Assembly: GCA_947629675.1 (NCBI GenBank)
Contig: CANREM010000002.1
Coordinates: 62,001-126,000 of the forward strand
Direction: 5' to 3'
Length of the DNA: 64,000 bases
Source: an uncultured Clostridia bacterium
GTDB taxonomy: Bacteria; Bacillota; Clostridia; Christensenellales; Borkfalkiaceae
The position numbers and the translations under genes are program-made. The notes beneath the pieces were generated by a model that saw nothing but the letters and a program-made list of their open reading frames with translations, was not told where the DNA came from and searched no databases. This document shows, piece after piece, positions 60,020-64,000 of this stretch (position 1 is the stretch's first letter; each line of letters begins with the position of its first letter).

Positions 60020-62611
60020 ATGGATATGCAGAAATTCACGCAAAAATCCTTACAGGCTTTGCAGGACGCGCAGAGTATCGCCCTCGAACATGCAAACGCC
60101 GAGCTTACCGCCCTGCATCTTGCCGCCGCGCTCCTTGGCGGCGACGGGCTTTGCCTCCGCATTCTCCGCCGTGCGGGCGTGGACGGGGAAGGACTTTCCC
60201 GTGCCGCCTCGGAAGAAACAGATCGCCTTCCCCGCGTCTCCAACGTGTCCGCGGGCAATCTCTACCCCACGGCCGCTTTCAGCCGCACCCTCACCGAGGC
60301 GGAAAAACTCGCGAGCGGCATGAAGGACGAATACATCTCCGTCGAACATCTCTTTCTGTGCCTCTTCGACAACACGGAGGCGGGGCTTGACAAGCTCTTC
60401 AAACGCTTCGGTGTGACGAAGGAGGGCTTTTTGAAGGGGCTGAAAGAGGTCCGCGGCAACCAGAATGTGACAAGCGACGACCCCGAGGCCACCTACGAGG
60501 CCCTTGAAAAATACGGCACCGACCTCACAAAGCGCGCCCGTGAGCACAAGTTAGAGCCCGTCATCGGACGGGACGAGGAGATCAGGAGCGTCATCCGCAT
60601 CCTCTCCCGCAAGACGAAGAACAACCCCGTCCTCATCGGTGAGCCGGGCGTGGGCAAGACGGCCATCGCGGAGGGCCTCGCCCAGCGCATCTCCCGCGGC
60701 GACGTGCCCGAGGGATTGAAGGGAAAAACGCTCTTCTCCTTGGACATGGGTGCCATCATTGCGGGCGCGAAGTACCGCGGCGAGTTCGAAGAACGGCTCA
60801 AAGCCGTCCTGAAAGAGGTCGCCGATTCCGACGGCGGGATCCTGCTCTTCATCGACGAATTGCACACCGTCGTGGGCGCGGGCAAGAGTGAGGGCGCGAT
60901 GGATGCGGGCAACCTCTTAAAGCCTCTCCTCGCACGCGGGGAGTTGCACTGTATCGGCGCGACCACCCTCGACGAATACCGCAAATATATCGAAAAAGAC
61001 GCCGCGCTCGAACGCCGTTTCCAGCCCGTCCTCGTCGGCGAACCCACGGTGGAGGACACGATCTCCATCCTGCGGGGACTCAAAGAACGCTTCGAAATTT
61101 TCCACGGCGTCCGCATCCACGACGACGCCCTCGTCGCCGCCGCGACGCTATCCGCCCGCTACATCACCGACCGCTTTCTCCCCGACAAGGCCATCGACCT
61201 CGTGGACGAGGCGGCAGCCATGATCCGCACTGAGATCGACTCCATGCCCGCGGACATGGATACCCTGCACCGCAAAATTTTGCAGCTCGAGGTGGAGGAG
61301 AAGGCCCTCTCCAAGGAGCAGGACAATCTCTCGACCGCCCGTCTCGAAACGCTCAAAAAAGAGCTTGCCGAGTGCAAGGACAGCTTCACCGCAATGAAGG
61401 CGAAGTGGGAGGAGGAGAAGCGTTCCATCCGCGCCGAAAAGGAACTCAAAGAAAAGATCGACGCGATCGGTGCCGAGATCGATTCCGCCATGGTGCGCGG
61501 CGAACTCGAGAAGGCCTCCCGTCTGCGCTACGGGGAGCTGCCCGAACTTCAAAAACAGCTCGAAGAGGCAAAAAAGAGCGTACAGGGCCGCGAGAACGCC
61601 CTTCTTCAGAACGAGGTCACCGAGGAGGAGATCGAGCGCATCGTCTCCGACCGGACGGGCATCCCCGTCTCCCGTCTCAAGGAGGGGGAGAGGGCGAAAC
61701 TTCTCCGCCTCGAGGAGGCCCTTCACCGCCGTGTGGTGGGGCAGGACGAGGCCGTAAAGAAGGTCTCCGAGGCCATCTTGCGTGCCCGCGCGGGCATTGC
61801 CGACCCCGACCGTCCCATCGGCTCCTTCCTCTTTTTGGGGCCTACGGGCGTGGGCAAGACGGAGCTTGCAAAGACGCTCGCCGCTTGCCTTTTCGACGAT
61901 GAAAACAACCTCATCCGCATCGATATGAGCGAATATATGGAGAAATTCTCTGTCTCCCGCCTCATCGGCGCGCCTCCCGGGTACGTCGGCTATGAGGAGG
62001 GCGGCACCCTCACAGAGGCAGTCCGCAGGCACCCCTATTCCATCCTCCTCTTCGATGAAGTGGAGAAGGCACACCCCGACGTCTTTAACATTCTTTTGCA
62101 GATCCTCGACGACGGCCGCATCACCGATTCGCAGGGGCGGACGGTGGACTTCAAGAATACCGTCATCATCCTCACCTCCAATCTGGGCGCGGACCTCATA
62201 CAGGACGGCATCAAGGATGGACAGCTTCGCGAGGAGACGGTGGAGGGGGTCAAGGAGGTCCTCCGCCGTGCATTCCGTCCCGAGTTTTTGAACAGGCTCG
62301 ACGAGATCGTCCTCTTCAAACCGCTCACCCGCGAGGAGATCGACCGCATCGTCGAACTGCTTCTCGAAGGCCTCACAAAACGCCTGCTTCCGCTGAAACT
62401 CACCGTCACGCCCCGCGCGCGGGCGTACATCTCGGACAACGGCTTCGATCCCGTGTTCGGCGCGCGTCCCTTAAAGCGTTTCATACGGGCGCATGCGGAA
62501 AATCTCATCGCGCGTTACATTCTCGAAAAGGACCCCAAGGCGGGCGAGACGATCACGCTCGACGCGGACATGGGTGGCCTGAAACTCGTCAAGGAGGAAG
62601 ATCATGCCTGA
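60020..62611 (+). CDS. clpB: ATP-dependent disaggregase ClpB
   Basis: 863 aa AAA+ chaperone. N-terminal Clp-N repeat domain (about 1-145). NBD1 has Walker A GEPGVGKT and Walker B LLFIDE. A long middle coiled-coil domain (about 400-520, rich in Lys/Glu) identifies ClpB rather than ClpC or ClpA. NBD2 has Walker A GPTGVGKT and [16 protein letters not shown]. With DnaK it rescues aggregated proteins in the cytosol. RBS gggaggaacatgca. A TATAAT at 59981-59986 probably serves as -10. I see neither CIRCE nor a CtsR-type heptad repeat, so heat-shock control is not visible here. Confidence 0.93.
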   Translation: MDMQKFTQKSLQALQDAQSIALEHANAELTALHLAAALLGGDGLCLRILRRAGVDGEGLSRAASEETDRLPRVSNVSAGNLYPTAAFSRTLTEAEKLASGMKDEYISVEHLFLCLFDNTEAGLDKLFKRFGVTKEGFLKGLKEVRGNQNVTSDDPEATYEALEKYGTDLTKRAREHKLEPVIGRDEEIRSVIRILSRKTKNNPVLIGEPGVGKTAIAEGLAQRISRGDVPEGLKGKTLFSLDMGAIIAGAKYRGEFEERLKAVLKEVADSDGGILLFIDELHTVVGAGKSEGAMDAGNLLKPLLARGELHCIGATTLDEYRKYIEKDAALERRFQPVLVGEPTVEDTISILRGLKERFEIFHGVRIHDDALVAAATLSARYITDRFLPDKAIDLVDEAAAMIRTEIDSMPADMDTLHRKILQLEVEEKALSKEQDNLSTARLETLKKELAECKDSFTAMKAKWEEEKRSIRAEKELKEKIDAIGAEIDSAMVRGELEKASRLRYGELPELQKQLEEAKKSVQGRENALLQNEVTEEEIERIVSDRTGIPVSRLKEGERAKLLRLEEALHRRVVGQDEAVKKVSEAILRARAGIADPDRPIGSFLFLGPTGVGKTELAKTLAACLFDDENNLIRIDMSEYMEKFSVSRLIGAPPGYVGYEEGGTLTEAVRRHPYSILLFDEVEKAHPDVFNILLQILDDGRITDSQGRTVDFKNTVIILTSNLGADLIQDGIKDGQLREETVEGVKEVLRRAFRPEFLNRLDEIVLFKPLTREEIDRIVELLLEGLTKRLLPLKLTVTPRARAYISDNGFDPVFGARPLKRFIRAHAENLIARYILEKDPKAGETITLDADMGGLKLVKEEDHA

Positions 62612-63227
62612 AAAGATCTATGTCTGGGCGGCGCGCTGCCCCTTCGAAGTGAAGGAGAAGAGGATCTTTCCCGCATCGCGTGAGGAGGAGATTTTTTCCA
62701 CGCAAAACGAGCGCGTCCGCGCGGAGAAGTATTACGTCTGGAAACTGCTCGAGGAGGCCCTTCGCGAGACATACGGCCTCGAAATGGAGGGCCTTGCTTT
62801 TACGCGGGATGCAAGCGGCAAATGGCGGGCAGAGGGGGTGGAATTTTCCCTCGCGCACTCCGGCGGCGTCGTCGCCGTCGCCCTCGCCCGCATTCCCGTC
62901 GGCGTAGACGTCGAGGTCCTCGACGCGGAGCGTTTCTCCCGCCTCTTTGCCGAAAAAATTCTGACGGAAGGGGAGAGAAGGCGCGGCGAAGGGGAGAGTG
63001 CCTTGAAAAAGTGCGTGCTTTGGACAAAGAAGGAGGCGATCTTCAAGTGCATGGGCGGAAAGGTGTTCCGTCCCGAAAACATCGAGAGCGACGCCCTGCC
63101 CGTATGTTCCGCGCTCCTCTCGGGGGAGAAAAATTTCTTCCTCTCCGTGGCGGCAGGGCGTCCCTTCGAACTCGCTTTCCGCTCCCCCGACGGGAGCATC
63201 CCCTCCGAATTTTCCCCGATGGACTGA
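62604..63227 (+). CDS. 4'-phosphopantetheinyl transferase superfamily protein (Sfp-like)
   Basis: 207 aa. VEFSLAHSGGVVAVALA, then PVGVDVEVLD (Mg-binding Asp and Glu), and the CVLWTKKEAIFKCMGG block with the conserved W-KEA are the Sfp-type motifs. The enzyme attaches 4'-phosphopantetheine from CoA to carrier proteins. Its start overlaps clpB by 8 nt, with aaggaggaagatc before it. No carrier protein or synthase gene lies in the window, so the partner is unknown; it may be the only PPTase for ACP here or one for a peptide synthetase elsewhere. Confidence 0.88.
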   Translation: MPEKIYVWAARCPFEVKEKRIFPASREEEIFSTQNERVRAEKYYVWKLLEEALRETYGLEMEGLAFTRDASGKWRAEGVEFSLAHSGGVVAVALARIPVGVDVEVLDAERFSRLFAEKILTEGERRRGEGESALKKCVLWTKKEAIFKCMGGKVFRPENIESDALPVCSALLSGEKNFFLSVAAGRPFELAFRSPDGSIPSEFSPMD

Positions 63228-63241
63228 AAAAAATCTCTTTT

Positions 63242-63276
63242 CCCCGTCCGCGTTTTTTGCGGGCGGGGTATTTTTT
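63242..63276 (+). terminator. Terminator of the clpB-PPTase unit
   Basis: 10-bp stem CCCCGTCCGC/GCGGGCGGGG (one G-U) with a T-rich loop, then six T. Confidence 0.88.
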
Positions 63277-63374
63277 GCCCGCGCACGCATGCCGCCTGCG
63301 CACGCGCAACAAAGAAGTATATCTATTTAACAAAAATAGTTTATAATTTCCCCAAAAAATATCCCTCTATCGTG

Positions 63375-63403
63375 TTGAAATTCGCCCGAAAAAATGTTAT
63401 ACT
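63375..63403 (+). promoter_or_regulatory. Promoter of the FtsK/SpoIIIE-like gene
   Basis: TTGAAA (63375-63380), 17-bp spacer, TATACT (63398-63403), 54 bp before the GTG start. Confidence 0.7.
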
Positions 63404-63456
63404 GTAAAATGACATGATATGTGCATTATCCCCATCGGGGGGAACGGAGGTCTAAG

Positions 63457-64000
63457 GTGAACGGTTTCGGACGAGGCGACAAAAAGACAAAAGAAGGGGG
63501 CTTCTTCACCAAAGAGACGATCGGCATGACGCTCATGCTCTTCAGCGCGATCCTGTTTTTCATTGCCGTGACAGGGAAGTATGTGTTCGGGGAGATCGGT
63601 CTTTCCATCTCCGCCTTTCTGGTGGGGGTTTTCGGGTTCTTCGTCTACCCGCTCCTCGTGCTGCTTTTCTACATATCCCTTCGCCTTGTGTCGGGGAAAA
63701 AGCTGATTTCGGCGCGGATCGTCGTCCGCATCTATCTTTTGATCGCCGCCGTCTTTTTCATCGTGCATGCCGCGACGGCGGAAAAATTCTATAGCGGCGC
63801 GTACGGGGCGTATCTTTCCGGCTGCTGGTCTGCGGCCTCGGGCGGCATCGCAAAGGGAACGGGCGGCGGCGCGGTATTCGGCATCATCGCCTTCCCCGTG
63901 CGGCACCTTCTCTCCCTCGCGGGGGAATACATCCTCTTCTCCCTTCTGACCCTCCTTGCGGCGTTCTATTTGCTCATGCTTACGCCGCTCTCCCGCAGGA
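63457..64000 (+). CDS. FtsK/SpoIIIE-type DNA translocase, N-terminal membrane part (partial)
   Basis: First 181 codons of a gene that leaves the window. It starts at GTG 63457 with cggaggtctaag before it. A short basic cytosolic leader (NGFGRGDKKTKEGG) is followed by four hydrophobic helices (about 21-42, 46-75, 80-106 and 135-178) with a small extracytoplasmic loop containing WSAASGGIAKGTGGG. This four-helix arrangement and leader match the N-terminal domain of clostridial FtsK/SpoIIIE DNA pumps. The motor domain is not in view, so the call rests on topology and resemblance only. Confidence 0.65.
   Translation, partial: MNGFGRGDKKTKEGGFFTKETIGMTLMLFSAILFFIAVTGKYVFGEIGLSISAFLVGVFGFFVYPLLVLLFYISLRLVSGKKLISARIVVRIYLLIAAVFFIVHAATAEKFYSGAYGAYLSGCWSAASGGIAKGTGGGAVFGIIAFPVRHLLSLAGEYILFSLLTLLAAFYLLMLTPLSRR

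Overview
The window is GC-rich bacterial DNA that reads as part of the chromosome of an anaerobic, Gram-positive-type Clostridia member, plausibly an uncultured Christensenellales/Borkfalkiaceae-like gut lineage. The lineage is an inference. It rests on the trimeric [FeFe]-hydrogenase HydABC, rubrerythrin, FeoAB, a YitT protein, lipoproteins with InlB-type repeats, strong ggagg ribosome binding sites and sigma-A promoters with 16-18 bp spacers. I saw no tRNA, rRNA, IS transposase, prophage or CRISPR array.

Layout. 1-6.1 kb: tail of a superfamily I helicase, a HAD nucleotidase, rubrerythrin (reverse) and a type IIA topoisomerase pair (parE-parC). 6.2-12 kb: Na/Pi cotransporter, a degenerate GH51-like protein, a SAM methyltransferase and an RluA-type pseudouridine synthase. 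12-20.7 kb: a secreted, membrane-anchored protein with Cys pairs and the first giant lipoprotein (1644 aa). 21.3-27 kb: a DUF378 membrane protein, feoA-feoB-pseudouridine synthase, then an ArsR repressor with a P1B metal ATPase. 27-30.5 kb: two modules, each a small XRE repressor divergent from an envelope gene. 30.7-33.4 kb: adenine deaminase, RdgB and a phosphodiesterase in one tight operon. 33.5-38.2 kb (reverse): a flippase-like membrane protein, a third XRE repressor facing a vestigial gene start, and a MacB-like ABC transporter. 38.3-42.4 kb (reverse): hydC-hydB-hydA. 42.7-45 kb: glycogen phosphorylase. 45.2-54.3 kb: two more giant lipoproteins (1547 and 1445 aa) in tandem. 54.4-57.7 kb: prmA-rsmE-mtaB-HIT. 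57.7-64 kb: a lipoprotein, a YitT protein, clpB-PPTase and the start of an ftsK/spoIIIE-type gene.

The most striking system is the giant lipoprotein family. The three paralogues share an almost identical N-terminal cassette (lipobox plus InlB-like module) followed by diverging arrays of an 'LxLDGxG' beta-type unit that I do not recognise as a named family. The two transcription units share one promoter and leader layout. In each, a pure G tract (8 G in one, 10 G in the other) lies between the -35 and -10 boxes, so the spacers are 16 and 17 bp. A conserved perfect palindrome sits in each 5' leader, 26 nt before the start codon. That is the architecture of a phase-variable surface protein promoter.

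Other themes are small XRE repressors with paired dyad operators about 30 bp apart, intergenic gaps filled by mosaics of REP-like hairpin elements, and two apparently leaderless methyltransferase genes.
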